The notes: generated by a model from the letters alone, not told the origin. A stretch of 64,000 nucleotides of DNA from Actinophytocola sp963825445 (GCA_963825445.1 CAWGTM010000024.1:124001-188000), one strand, 5' to 3'. Positions 52,353-61,392 are shown, counted from the first letter of the stretch. Made by a program: numbers and translations.

Positions 52353-53108
52353 ATGACCTCGATGTGGGGCGCGCCGGTCGCGGAGCGGGTGCGGGGCTGG
52401 CAGCGCTCGCGGCGGGACCCGGCCCAGGCCCGTTTCCTGACGCTGGACTCGCTGCGCTGGGTGATCCGCAACCGGGCGTGGACCCCGTGGTACCTCGTGC
52501 GGTACTGGCGGCTGCTGAAGTTCCGCGTCGCCAACCCGCACATCGTGCTGCGCGGCATGGTGTTTCTTGGAAAGGACCTGGACGTCCACTGCCGGCCGGG
52601 CTACGGGCGCATGGAGATCGGCCGCTGGGTCCACATCGGCGACGGCAACGCCATCCGCTGTCATGAAGGCTCGCTACGCATCGGCGACAAGGCGGTCTTC
52701 GGGCGCCAGAACGTGATCAACTGCTATCTGGACATCGAACTGGGCAACGCCGCGCTGGTGGCCGACTGGGTGTACATCTGCGACTTCGACCACGTGACGG
52801 CCGACATCCACCAGCCGATCAAGGACCAGGGCATCGTGAAGTCGCCCGTCCGAATCGGCCCGGACACGTGGCTGTGCACGAAAGTCACGGTCACGAAGGG
52901 CACGCGAATCGGCCGCGGCAGCGTGATCGGCGCCCACGCGGTGGTGAAGGGCGACGTGCCCGATTTCGCGGTGGCGGCCGGCATCCCGGCAAAGGTGGTC
53001 CGCGACCGGCGCGCCGCCTACGAGGCAGACGCCCAACGCCGAGCCGCGGTAGCGGACATGTCCCGCAAGGCAAAAGCAGCCCTGAAGAAAACCCTGAACA
53101 GCAACTGA
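52353..53108 (+). CDS. Left-handed beta-helix (hexapeptide) acyltransferase
   Basis: 251 residues. An N-terminal helical part (about 1-60, Trp/Arg-rich) precedes a left-handed beta-helix with hexapeptide steps (IGRWVHIGDGNAI, LRIGDKAVFGRQNVI, VRIGPDTWLCTKVTVTKGTRIGRGSVIGAHAVV) and the closing AGIPAKVVRDRR. This is the O-acetyl/acyltransferase pattern used on sugars or lipids. Tail is Lys/Ala-rich. Substrate unknown; polysaccharide genes follow beyond the repeat array. Confidence 0.9.
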   Translation: MTSMWGAPVAERVRGWQRSRRDPAQARFLTLDSLRWVIRNRAWTPWYLVRYWRLLKFRVANPHIVLRGMVFLGKDLDVHCRPGYGRMEIGRWVHIGDGNAIRCHEGSLRIGDKAVFGRQNVINCYLDIELGNAALVADWVYICDFDHVTADIHQPIKDQGIVKSPVRIGPDTWLCTKVTVTKGTRIGRGSVIGAHAVVKGDVPDFAVAAGIPAKVVRDRRAAYEADAQRRAAVADMSRKAKAALKKTLNSN

Positions 53109-53136
53109 CCCACCCCCGCACAATGACCACTCCGGT

Positions 53137-53370
53137 CGAGTCCGCCACTCAGACACGCCGAGTCCGCCACTCAAGCACGCCGAATCGGCCCTTCGCGCAC
53201 GCTGAATTGGGCCCCCGCGCACGTCAACCGGTCATCATGCGCGACCTGAACGGTCGTTGCGGGCGACGGGAATGGTCATCATGCGGGACCGGAGTGGTCA
53301 TCATGCGTCCGGACGGTCCGACTCGCTGTCCGGACGGTACGACTCGGTGTCGAGAGCGTACGACTCGCGG
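53137..53370 (+). repeat. Degenerate 21/22-bp tandem repeat array C (intergenic)
   Basis: The 262-bp gap between two converging genes is almost entirely repeats. CGAGTCCGCC-type units start at 53137, 53159, 53181 and 53203 (exact 22 bp). GTCATCATGCG-type units start at 53231, 53253, 53275 and 53297 (exact 22 bp), then GTNCGACTCG units at 53316, 53337 and 53358 (19 then 21 bp), ending at the GT4 stop codon. The GTCATCATGCG unit is the reverse complement of array A wording (GCGCAYGATGACC). Confidence 0.75.
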
Positions 53371-54612
53371 TCAGGAGTGGAAGGCGTTGCCTGTCGCTAT
53401 CTTCGGGCGGCCCAACGGGGGGCGGTCCTGGATCGTCGCTGACTGGTACACCGCCGCTGTTGCTGACGCGATGCCCTCCCAGTTGAACTCCGCCGCCAGC
53501 CTTGCTTTGGCCGCGCGGGCTCGGCGGGCGGCTGCTGTTGGGTCGGTCAGTACTTCCGTGACCGCGTCGGCTATGCCGGCTACATCGCCTGGGGTGATCG
53601 ACAGGCCGGTTTCCCCGTCTACCACCAGTTCGGCCAGGCCGCCGGCCGTGGAAGCCACCAGAGGGGCGCCCGCGGCCGCAGCCTCCAACGCCACGATTCC
53701 GAACGGTTCGTAGCGGCTCGGTAGGACCACCACGTCGGCCGCGGCCAGGCACGCCACCAGGGAGCGGTCCGGTAGGTGGCCCACGAAGTCGACCGCGCGG
53801 CGGATCCGTAGTTTGCGGGCCTGCTCCACCAACGCGGCAGCTTGTACGCCCTGGCCTGCCACCACCAAACGCAGGCCGGGATGGCGACGTCGCAAGCGAG
53901 GGATCGTTGCCAACAGATCCTGTACGCCCTTTTCGTACTCCAGGCGGCCGAAGTACACCACCAGCGGGGAGCCGTACTGCGAGCGCGCGGAACGGACGGC
54001 AGCTGGAGAGACCCGCCACCCGCCCGGTTCGATTCCGTTGTGGATTACCGCGATGTCCTGGGAGACCTCGAACAGATGGGCCACCTCGGCGCGCATCGCG
54101 GCCGAGCACGTGATCAACGCGTCCGCGCGGTTCGCCAGCCACCATTCCACCGAGTGGACCTGCTGGTTCAGCGGCTGGGACAGCCACCCCGCATGCCGCC
54201 CGGCCTCCGTCGCGTGGATGGTCGCGACCAGCGGCACCGAAGCGGCTTCCGCCAGAGCGACAGCCGGGTGCGTGACCAGCCAGTCGTGCGCGTGCACCAC
54301 GTCCGGGCGCCACGAACGGAAGAGCGCGAGACCCGCCCGCACCAGGCCGTGACCCATCGCCAGAGTCCAAGCCACCAGGTCCTTCTCGAACCGCACGTGC
54401 GTCGGGTCCTCGGCCACCATGATCACCCGTACGCCCTCGGTGACCGTGTCCGTCGTCGGATGGGTGACAGCGTCGGTGCCGGCGGAGTGTCGGCACAGCA
54501 CCACCACCTCGTGCCCCTGCGCCACCAGGTGCCGCGCCAGAGCGTGGACGTGCCGGCCCAGGCCGCCCACCACGACCGGCGGGTACTCCCACGACAGCAT
54601 CAGCACCTTCAT
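53371..54612 (-). CDS. GT4 glycosyltransferase, Rv3032-like alpha-1,4-glucan synthase
   Basis: 413-residue GT-B glycosyltransferase. N-terminal WEYPPVVVGGLGRHV and DVVHAHDWL are glycogen-synthase-like; the donor site has FVGHLPD and SRYEPFGIVALEA (the E-x7-E motif). Mycobacterial Rv3032 has the same length (414 aa) and neighbours and elongates methylglucose lipopolysaccharide and glycogen precursors. ATG overlaps the GH57 gene stop by 4 bp. The last 25 codons are less GC-rich at the third position. Confidence 0.92.
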   Translation of the reverse strand: MKVLMLSWEYPPVVVGGLGRHVHALARHLVAQGHEVVVLCRHSAGTDAVTHPTTDTVTEGVRVIMVAEDPTHVRFEKDLVAWTLAMGHGLVRAGLALFRSWRPDVVHAHDWLVTHPAVALAEAASVPLVATIHATEAGRHAGWLSQPLNQQVHSVEWWLANRADALITCSAAMRAEVAHLFEVSQDIAVIHNGIEPGGWRVSPAAVRSARSQYGSPLVVYFGRLEYEKGVQDLLATIPRLRRRHPGLRLVVAGQGVQAAALVEQARKLRIRRAVDFVGHLPDRSLVACLAAADVVVLPSRYEPFGIVALEAAAAGAPLVASTAGGLAELVVDGETGLSITPGDVAGIADAVTEVLTDPTAAARRARAAKARLAAEFNWEGIASATAAVYQSATIQDRPPLGRPKIATGNAFHS

Positions 54613-56096
54613 GACAGCAACCCCCGTGCGTCCAGGTGCCCGAACGGCCCGTCCTCGGCGCGCAGCTCGGCGACCCGGGCCGACGACGACCGCCCCGCGC
54701 GCACCAATCCGGCCAGCTCACCGAACCGGTCGCCGTGCACCTTCGCCCGCCGCCGCGCGTAGTCGGCCGCCGAGTCCTTCGTGACCATGAACGCCCAGTC
54801 GCTCGACAGCGTCAGCAGCGCCTCGCGCACCGTCTGGTCCCGCAACGGATCCCGCAACGAGGACCCGGGCAGCGCCAGCAGTTCCCGTTGCAGCGCCGCG
54901 CCCGCGGCCACCAGGTCGGCCACCTGCTCGCCGTCCCACACGCGCCAGTCCTTGCCGGATCCCCACGACGACGCCGGCAGCGACACCGGCGCTCCCACGT
55001 GCCCCGCCTCGAGCGCGCCCCGCAGTGTCGTGACCCGAACGCCATGTGAAGGCAGCGCCCGCAGCACCGCCTCCAGCCACGCCGGGCCCTCGTGCCACCA
55101 ATGTCCGAAAAGCTCGGTGTCGTACGCGGCCACCACCAGCCCCGGCGCGCCGTGTCGGGATCGCAGCGACCGCAACCGGGCCACCACGGTGTCCACAAAG
55201 TCCTGCGCGTGGCGGGCGACCGCCGAAGCCGCCAGCGTCGGCGAATAGGGCTGCTTGTCCTGCGGCGCCACCTGTTTACCCGTCACCCGCGACGGCTTCA
55301 GCCCGCTCGGATGGTCGTAGGTGTGGAAGTCGCGGTACGCGGCATCGCCCGGATATCCGGCCTTCGGCGACCAGACCCGGTACGTGACCTCCAGGTCGCG
55401 CCCGAAACACATGACGTCCGACTCGCCGACCGGCCGCGCGGCGTGTGTGTCGCCGTGCAGCGCCGGACCGTCCACAAGGAACCGTCCGACGCCGGCCGCC
55501 GCGTAGTCCCGTTCCATACCAGGGGAGTAGCCGCACTCCGGCGCCCAGATCCCGGCGGGTGTGTGCCCGATCCGCAAGAAGGTGTCGTCGAGACCGGTAG
55601 CCAGCGCGAACTGCCGCACCCGCGGGTCGAGCAGCGGCTGGAACGGATGCGTGGCCGGCCCGCCGAGCAGTTCGATCACTCCGGAGTCTACGAGCGGCCG
55701 CAGCACCGGGGAGAACCCGTGGCGCCACCGGGTCTCGAACGTGTCGAGCGCCGCCCCCGCCGCGCGGAACTCATCCGCAGCCAGGTCACGCAGCAGCGGC
55801 TCGCGCCAACGGGTGGCGGCGAACTGCGCCCGCAACTGCCAGTTGCCGAGCCAGTCGTGAAAGGACCGCAGTGCGTACGGATCGTCCAGTTGCGCGGCCA
55901 ACACGGGCGTCACGCCCAGCGTGAGCACGTCGCGCTGTCCGGAGGAGGCCAGTCGTTCCAACAGGTCCACGACCGGCAGGTAGGAGTGTGCCCACGCCTG
56001 GTAGAGCCATTCCTCGCCGACCGGCCACGTGCCGTGGTGGGGCAGCCAGGGCAGATGGCTGTGCAGCACCAGGCAGAACGAGCCCTCCTCGCTCAT
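54609..56096 (-). CDS. GH57 alpha-glucan branching-type enzyme, Rv3031-like
   Basis: 495 residues. GH57 signatures: LVLHSHLPWLPHHGTWPVGEEW at the N-terminus, GIWAPECGYSPGME (nucleophile Glu near 193) and AAYDTELFGHWWHEGP (acid Asp near 345), followed by a helical C-terminal domain with a branching-enzyme-like Trp-rich part (GSGKDWRVWDG). In mycobacteria this protein partners the GT4 enzyme in making methylglucose polysaccharide. Coupled to both neighbours by 4-bp overlaps. Confidence 0.92.
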   Translation of the reverse strand: MSEEGSFCLVLHSHLPWLPHHGTWPVGEEWLYQAWAHSYLPVVDLLERLASSGQRDVLTLGVTPVLAAQLDDPYALRSFHDWLGNWQLRAQFAATRWREPLLRDLAADEFRAAGAALDTFETRWRHGFSPVLRPLVDSGVIELLGGPATHPFQPLLDPRVRQFALATGLDDTFLRIGHTPAGIWAPECGYSPGMERDYAAAGVGRFLVDGPALHGDTHAARPVGESDVMCFGRDLEVTYRVWSPKAGYPGDAAYRDFHTYDHPSGLKPSRVTGKQVAPQDKQPYSPTLAASAVARHAQDFVDTVVARLRSLRSRHGAPGLVVAAYDTELFGHWWHEGPAWLEAVLRALPSHGVRVTTLRGALEAGHVGAPVSLPASSWGSGKDWRVWDGEQVADLVAAGAALQRELLALPGSSLRDPLRDQTVREALLTLSSDWAFMVTKDSAADYARRRAKVHGDRFGELAGLVRAGRSSSARVAELRAEDGPFGHLDARGLLS

Positions 56097-56854
56097 AGGC
56101 GCTCCGCCACGGCCACGATGTCCAAACCGGACTCGAGGTCGTCGGTGGTCAACTCGAAGTCAAGAGCCGTCACCGACTCGACGGCGTCCAGCAATGCCGC
56201 GGGCCACGGCGAACCGGAAACGGCCACCTCCACCTGGGCGTCGATGAGAGAGCCGCCGAACGCCGCATCCAACCCAAGCAGCCGTGGCCCGTGTCGCAGC
56301 ACGCCGAGATAGGAGACTTCGAACCCGGCGTCGGCCACGAGATCGCTCAACTCCAGAGGAGCCAACTCCCTGGTGTGGAAGGGATTGAGCGGCGTGTCCC
56401 GGCCGGGGGAGAACGTGATCCGGTTGGGCGTGGTGACCAGCAGCCGTCCGCCCGGCCGCAGCACCCGGTGGCACTCGCGCAGGAACCCCGTCTGGTCCCA
56501 CAGGTGCTCGATCACCTGGAGGTTCGCCACGACGTCCACAGTGGACGACCCGAGGGGGAGCGCGGCGAGGTTGCCCCGCACGGCCCGCACCCGGGGGTAG
56601 GAACGCGCCACATGCGCGGCGGTCAGCACGTCGTAGTCGAGCCCGACCACCAGGCGGGCGTCGGCCGACAGAAGGTCCGCCCCGTAGCCCTCGCCGCAGC
56701 CGGCCTCGAGCACCACGGCGTCCACACAGAAGCGTCGGAGGTCGAGATAGGCCGCCTCGTGCCGCCGGAACCAGTAGTTCTCTTCCGCGATGCCGGGGAC
56801 GGTCCGCTCGCCGGTCAGCGGCAACCGCTCGACGGCGGCGGGCTCGGATACCAC
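56093..56854 (-). CDS. SAM-dependent methyltransferase, Rv3030-like
   Basis: 253 residues. Motif I is VVLEAGCGEGYGADLL (about 48-63), followed by VVGLDYD, NLQVIEHLWDQ and VLRPGGRLLVTTPNRI. Same gene order as mycobacterial Rv3030-Rv3031-Rv3032, where Rv3030 is thought to methylate the glucan or a precursor. The first of three coupled genes (stop overlaps GH57 ATG). The N-terminal PLTGERTVPGIAEENYWFRRHEA is a conserved entry for sugar-modifying methyltransferases. Confidence 0.9.
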   Translation of the reverse strand: MVSEPAAVERLPLTGERTVPGIAEENYWFRRHEAAYLDLRRFCVDAVVLEAGCGEGYGADLLSADARLVVGLDYDVLTAAHVARSYPRVRAVRGNLAALPLGSSTVDVVANLQVIEHLWDQTGFLRECHRVLRPGGRLLVTTPNRITFSPGRDTPLNPFHTRELAPLELSDLVADAGFEVSYLGVLRHGPRLLGLDAAFGGSLIDAQVEVAVSGSPWPAALLDAVESVTALDFELTTDDLESGLDIVAVAERL

Positions 56855-56884
56855 CGAGGCAGGTTACTACGGGGTAGGAAGATG

Positions 56885-57727
56885 TCAGGTCGGCGAGATG
56901 CTGATCCCCACGGCGCCGGGGCCCACGTGGACCCCGATGGCCGAACTGACCTCCGTGAAAGTCATCTCCCTGGCCTCGGGGAGGCGGGTCCGGAGGCGGG
57001 CCATGACCTTGCCCGCGCGACCCACGGCGCCGAAGTGCTCGACCGCCACGTCGACCGTGCGGCCGTCGGCCTTGCGCACGGCCGCGTCCACCAGGTGACG
57101 CAGCGCACGCTCACTGCCCAGCACCCGCTCCAGCGGCGACACCACGCCGTTGACCATGGTGAGTAGCGGTTTCAGTGACAGCGCGCTGCCCAGGAACGCG
57201 CTCGCCGCACCGATCCGGCCGCCTTTGCGCAGGTACTCCAGGGTGTCCACGTAGATCAACTCGGCGCTGTGCTCGAGGCGCCTGGCCAGCGCGTCCATCA
57301 CCCGCCGCGGCCCGCCGCCCGCGCCGGCCACCCGTGCGGCCGCCAGCACCGCGTAGCCCAGGCTCATGCCGGCCGTGCCGGAGTCCACCACGTGCACCGG
57401 CACGCGGCTCTGCGCGGCCGCCTGCCGGGCGACCTCGTAGGTCTGGGACTGACGGCTCGAGATGTGCACGGAGACGATCTCGTCCGCCCCGCGTCTCGCG
57501 AGGTCCTGGTACGCCCACAGGAACCCCCCGATGTCGGGAGCCGAAGTCGTCACTGTCATGTCTTGCTCGAGCGCCCTGACCAGCACGTCCTTGGGCACCA
57601 CATGCTCTGCCCTGGTCTGCTCGCCGATGCTGATGTTCGTTGGCACCACGGTGATTCCCCACTGCGACGCCATCGATGCCGGGATGCTCGATGTGGAGTC
57701 GGTAACCAACCCAACGCGGCCAGGCAT
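56885..57727 (-). CDS. DegV family fatty-acid-binding protein
   Basis: 280 residues of the DegV/FakB type that bind fatty acids. VTDSTSSIP near the N-terminus, then SSRQSQTYEVARQAA and the C-terminal REMTFTEVSSAIGVHVGPGAVGI are family hallmarks. FakB proteins present exogenous fatty acids to a kinase; no fakA gene is in this window. Located between the methyltransferase and divergent fixA, where mycobacteria have no DegV gene, so an insertion relative to that order. Confidence 0.9.
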   Translation of the reverse strand: MPGRVGLVTDSTSSIPASMASQWGITVVPTNISIGEQTRAEHVVPKDVLVRALEQDMTVTTSAPDIGGFLWAYQDLARRGADEIVSVHISSRQSQTYEVARQAAAQSRVPVHVVDSGTAGMSLGYAVLAAARVAGAGGGPRRVMDALARRLEHSAELIYVDTLEYLRKGGRIGAASAFLGSALSLKPLLTMVNGVVSPLERVLGSERALRHLVDAAVRKADGRTVDVAVEHFGAVGRAGKVMARLRTRLPEAREMTFTEVSSAIGVHVGPGAVGISISPT

Positions 57728-57913
57728 GACTCCGAGGCTAACCCCTGACCCGCTGTGGGCACGATCACGGCGGCGTGAGGGTCCGTCGGTTTGCCACTAG
57801 GCTACTGGTGAGTAACATTTGGGTGGCCAACCACACCGTGCCAATCGACGTGCGTCATGGCAAGGTCAGGCCACAAGTCGTAGGCGCGTGCAACCGGAGG
57901 TCGGAGCAGACCC

Positions 57914-58699
57914 ATGCCAAACATCGTCGTGCTGGTGAAACAGGTGCCGGACACCTATTCGGAGCGCAAGCTGTCCGACGCCGACAACACCCTTGACCGG
58001 GACTCCGCCGACGCGGTTCTCGACGAGATCAACGAGCGCGCCATCGAGGAGGCGCTCGTGATCAAGGAGGCCCACGACGGTGAGGTCACCGTGGTGAGCG
58101 TCGGCCCGGAGCGGGCCACCGAGGCCATCCGCAAGGCACTGTCCATGGGCGCGGACAAGGCGGTGCACGTCGTCGACGATGCGCTGCACGGCTCGGACGT
58201 CCTGCAGACCGCCAAGGTGCTGGCCGCCGCGATCGGCACGGTCGACGACGTCGACCTGGTCATCGCCGGCAACGAGGCGAGCGACGGCGCGAGCGGCGCG
58301 GTCCCCGCGATCCTGGCCGAGCTGCTCGGCTACCCCCAGCTGACCCACGCCCGCAAGGTCGAGGTCGACGGCACGACCATCAAGGTCACCCGTGAGACCG
58401 ACGAGGGCCTGACCCACCTCGAGGCGAGCCTGCCCGCGGTGATCAGCGTCGGCGAGAAGATCAACGAGCCGCGGTACCCGTCGTTCAAGGGGATCATGGC
58501 GGCCAAGAAGAAGCCGGTCGAGACGCTGTCCATCGCCGACCTCGGTGTCGACGCGGGCGACGTCGGCCTGGCCAACGCCTGGTCCTCGGTCGTCGAGGCG
58601 GCGCCCAAGCCGCCGCGCGAGGCCGGCCAGCGTGTCGAGGACGACGGTGACGGCGGAAGCAAGATCGCCGAGTACCTCGTTGCCCAGAAGCTGATCTGA
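57914..58699 (+). CDS. etfB: Electron transfer flavoprotein, beta subunit
   Basis: 261-residue EtfB/FixA. Family features: VLVKQVPDTYSERKL at the start, AIEEALVIKEAHDGEVTVVSVGP, and VPAILAELLGYPQLTHARKVEVDG, with ISVGEKINEPRYPSFKGIM near the end. With EtfA it accepts electrons from acyl-CoA dehydrogenases. GGAGG is 15 nt ahead of ATG 57914. The 186-bp divergent gap to degV contains a TAGGCT hexamer near 57800 but no confident promoter. Confidence 0.95.
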   Translation: MPNIVVLVKQVPDTYSERKLSDADNTLDRDSADAVLDEINERAIEEALVIKEAHDGEVTVVSVGPERATEAIRKALSMGADKAVHVVDDALHGSDVLQTAKVLAAAIGTVDDVDLVIAGNEASDGASGAVPAILAELLGYPQLTHARKVEVDGTTIKVTRETDEGLTHLEASLPAVISVGEKINEPRYPSFKGIMAAKKKPVETLSIADLGVDAGDVGLANAWSSVVEAAPKPPREAGQRVEDDGDGGSKIAEYLVAQKLI

Positions 58700-58713
58700 G
58701 GGAGGAACACGGA

Positions 58714-59679
58714 ATGACTGAGGTCCTGGTCCTCGTCGATCATCTGGACGGCGAGGTAAAGAAGGTCACGTTCGAGCTGCTCACGGCCGCTCGCGCCATC
58801 GGCGAGCCGAGTGCGGTGGTGGTCGGCGCGCCCGGCACGGCCGCCAAGCTCAAGGAGGCGCTGGGTTCCTACGGCGCCGAGAAGATCTACGTCGCGGAGT
58901 CCGACGACGCGGCCGGCTACCTGGTCACGCCCCAGGTCGACGTGCTGGCCGCACTGGTCGAGCGCACGTCGCCTGCCGCCGTGCTGGTGGCCGCGTCCGC
59001 CGAGGGCAAAGAGGTCTCCGGTCGGCTGGCCGCGCGGATCGGCGGCGGCCTGCTGGTCGACGCGATCGGCGTCGAGGGTGGCGGCAGCGACCTGGTGGCC
59101 ACGCAGTCCATCTTCGGTGGGGCGTTCGTGGTGAAGTCGAAGGTCGCGAAGGGTCTGCCGGTCGTGTCCGTCCGTCCGGGCGGGCTGGAGGCCGAGCAGG
59201 CGTCCGGCGCGGCGGCCGAGGAGACCGTCGAGGTCCCCGCGGTCGACCCGGCGAAGGCCGCGAAGATCACCGGCCGCGAGCCGGTCACCGGTGGCGACCG
59301 TCCCGAGCTGACCGAGGCGTCGGTCGTCGTGTCCGGCGGCCGTGGTGTCGGCAGCGCGGAGAGCTTCGACGTCGTGGAGAAGCTGGCCGACTCGCTCGGC
59401 GCGGCCGTCGGCGCCTCCCGTGCGGCCGTCGACTCCGGCTACTACCCGGCGCAGTTCCAGGTGGGGCAGACCGGCAAGACCGTGTCGCCGCAGCTGTACA
59501 TCGCGCTGGGCATCTCCGGGGCCATCCAGCACCGGGCCGGCATGCAGACGTCCAAGACCATCATCGCGGTGAACAAGGACGCCGAGGCGCCGATCTTCGA
59601 GATCGCCGACTTCGGTGTGGTGGGCGACCTGTTCAAGGTGTCGCCGCAGCTCACCGAGGAAGTCCAGAAGCGCAAGTAG
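58714..59679 (+). CDS. etfA: Electron transfer flavoprotein, alpha subunit
   Basis: 321-residue EtfA/FixB. The C-terminal FAD domain reads VVSGGRGVGSAESFDVVEKLAD, QVGQTGKTVSPQLYIALGISGAIQHRAGM and IIAVNKDAEAPIFEIADFGVVGDLF, all canonical. 14 bp after etfB, GGGAGGAA upstream. A hairpin terminator follows. Heterodimer partner of EtfB in fatty-acid and amino-acid oxidation; no nitrogen fixation is implied. Confidence 0.96.
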   Translation: MTEVLVLVDHLDGEVKKVTFELLTAARAIGEPSAVVVGAPGTAAKLKEALGSYGAEKIYVAESDDAAGYLVTPQVDVLAALVERTSPAAVLVAASAEGKEVSGRLAARIGGGLLVDAIGVEGGGSDLVATQSIFGGAFVVKSKVAKGLPVVSVRPGGLEAEQASGAAAEETVEVPAVDPAKAAKITGREPVTGGDRPELTEASVVVSGGRGVGSAESFDVVEKLADSLGAAVGASRAAVDSGYYPAQFQVGQTGKTVSPQLYIALGISGAIQHRAGMQTSKTIIAVNKDAEAPIFEIADFGVVGDLFKVSPQLTEEVQKRK

Positions 59680-59683
59680 AGTT

Positions 59684-59737
59684 CACCGGGCGGCCACGCA
59701 CGTGTCATTGGTTATGGCACGTGCTGGTTGCCCGGTG
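59684..59737 (+). terminator. Terminator after etfA
   Basis: CACCGGGCGGCCACGCACGTG (about 59684-59704) pairs with CACGTGCTGGTTGCCCGGTG (about 59718-59737), leaving a short internal mismatch; the loop is AT-rich. Placed 4 bp after the etfA stop. Confidence 0.7.
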
Positions 59738-59754
59738 GCGCGTACACCTGAGGC

Positions 59755-60528
59755 ATGACGCAAGCCCAGTTGCTCGTCAGCACCGCGGGTGCGACCGCCA
59801 CCCAGCCGCGCTACTCACTGCTCGTCGCCCGTGATGGTGACGAAGTCCTTGCCGCACAACGACTCCGCTACCGCGTGTTCGCGGAGGAGATGGGCGCGAA
59901 CCTCCACACGCTCACGCCGGGCGTCGACGTCGACGCGTTCGACGAGCACTGCGACCACCTGGTGGTCCGCGAGGACGCGACCGGCGAGATCGTCGGCTGC
60001 TACCGGATGCTGCCGCCCGAGCGGGTGCCCGCCGCCGGGATGCTCTACTCGGAGACCGAGTTCGACCTGAGGTCGCTGGCGAACCTGCGCGGCGCGCTGG
60101 TCGAGACCGGCCGCTCGTGTGTCCACCCCGACCACCGCACGGGTGCCGTGGTGAGCCTCGTGTGGGCGGGGATCGCGCGGTACATGCTGCTGTCCGGTCA
60201 TTCCTGGCTCGCCGGTTGCGCGTCGGTGCCGCTGGCCGACGGTGGTTCGCTGGCCGCCGGAGTGTGGAACACCGTGCGGCACAAGCACTACGCGCCGTCG
60301 GAGTACCGCGTGCGGCCGCTGCGGCCGTGGGACTCCGACGGCATCGAGGCGCCCCGACGGGTGGTGCTGCCGCCGCTGCTGAAGGGCTATCTCCGTCTGG
60401 GGGCGTGGGTGTGTGGCCCGCCGGCCCACGACGCCGACTTCGGGGTGGCCGACCTGTTCGTCCTGTTGGGACTCGAGCACGTCGATCAGCGCTATCTGAG
60501 CTACTTCCTCGGGGACTTCCAGTCATGA
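59755..60528 (+). CDS. OlsB/hemolysin-like acyl- or acetyltransferase (Rv3027c-like)
   Basis: 257 residues. LRYRVFAEEMGA, DAFDEHCDHLVVRE and GEIVGCYRML match the Acetyltransf_5 family (OlsB L-ornithine N-acyltransferases and hemolysin-like proteins), then GRSCVHPDHRTGAVVSLVWAGIARY. It overlaps by 4 bp a PlsC-like gene, as olsB and olsA pair in ornithine-lipid pathways. Mycobacterial Rv3027c and Rv3026c have the same order next to etfAB. Making an acylated amino acid lipid is the best guess; substrate unproven. Confidence 0.85.
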   Translation: MTQAQLLVSTAGATATQPRYSLLVARDGDEVLAAQRLRYRVFAEEMGANLHTLTPGVDVDAFDEHCDHLVVREDATGEIVGCYRMLPPERVPAAGMLYSETEFDLRSLANLRGALVETGRSCVHPDHRTGAVVSLVWAGIARYMLLSGHSWLAGCASVPLADGGSLAAGVWNTVRHKHYAPSEYRVRPLRPWDSDGIEAPRRVVLPPLLKGYLRLGAWVCGPPAHDADFGVADLFVLLGLEHVDQRYLSYFLGDFQS

Positions 60529-61388
60529 GTGCACATGCCTGGTTCCCTTCGTCGCCGTGTGGCCCTGGGTGTCTCGGGGGTCAGGAGCCGACCGTCGGGC
60601 GTCTGCGCAGGATCTGGCGGCTGACGGCGGTCGTGCTCGTGGTGTTCTTCTCGCTCCTGGCGCTGCCGTTCCTGCCGGTGGTCGGTGGCCGGGGTCGCGA
60701 GTGGATCGCCCGCGTGATCTTCCGGGCGGTGCTGCTGGCCGTGGGTGTTCGGTTGGTGGTGACCGGCGCGGCGGCGCTCGCCGCGCGCGGCCGGGGGACC
60801 ATGGTGGTCAACAACCACACGTCGTGGCTGGACATCGTGGCCGTGAACGCCGTGCGGCCCATGCGGGCGCTGGCCAAACGGGACATCGCGGCCTGGCCGG
60901 TGCTGGGCTGGCTGGTCTCGGCCGCCGGTTCGGTCTATGTGGACCGTGAGGGCCTGCGGTCTCTGCCGGGCACGGTGACCGAGCTGGCCACCGCGCTGCG
61001 GTCGGGCGCCACCGTGAACATCTGCCCCGAGGGCACCACGTGGTGCGGCCTGACACACGGCCGGTTCCGGCCGGCCATGTTCCAGGCGGCCATCGACGGC
61101 GGCGTCCCCGTGCTGCCGGTGGCGCTGCGGTTCCGGGTGGCGGACAGCACCACCACGGCTCCCGCGTTCATCGGCGACGAGACCATCGTGGACTCCGTGC
61201 GCCGCACGGTCGCGCTGCGCGGGCTGGTGCTGGAGATGCACGTGCTCGACGAGATCGCCCCCGGCCGGGCGGCCGACCGCCACGAGTTGGCGGCCCTCGC
61301 CGAGGCGGCCGTGGACACCGTGTTGCTCCCCGCCCCACTCGCGCACGAAAAGCTCTCGACTTCCAGTGCGGTGGAGGTTGCAGGATAG
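60525..61388 (+). CDS. PlsC-like 1-acyl-lipid acyltransferase (Rv3026c-like)
   Basis: 287 residues. A membrane helix (about 30-52) precedes the PlsC domain with the catalytic NNHTSWLD (H-x4-D) near 96-103, CPEGTTWCG (block III; usually EGTR/S), and a C-terminal P-rich block (VPVLPVALRF). ATG 60525 overlaps the preceding stop (ATGA). Likely the O-acyltransferase that follows the OlsB-like enzyme, or an ordinary lysophosphatidate acyltransferase. Confidence 0.9.
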   Translation: MSAHAWFPSSPCGPGCLGGQEPTVGRLRRIWRLTAVVLVVFFSLLALPFLPVVGGRGREWIARVIFRAVLLAVGVRLVVTGAAALAARGRGTMVVNNHTSWLDIVAVNAVRPMRALAKRDIAAWPVLGWLVSAAGSVYVDREGLRSLPGTVTELATALRSGATVNICPEGTTWCGLTHGRFRPAMFQAAIDGGVPVLPVALRFRVADSTTTAPAFIGDETIVDSVRRTVALRGLVLEMHVLDEIAPGRAADRHELAALAEAAVDTVLLPAPLAHEKLSTSSAVEVAG

Positions 61389-61392
61389 GCGG

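Noticed and set aside
57914..59679. fixAB as evidence of nitrogen fixation
   Set aside because: These are housekeeping etfBA with no fixC/fixX or nif genes, and the order matches mycobacterial Rv3028c-Rv3029c.
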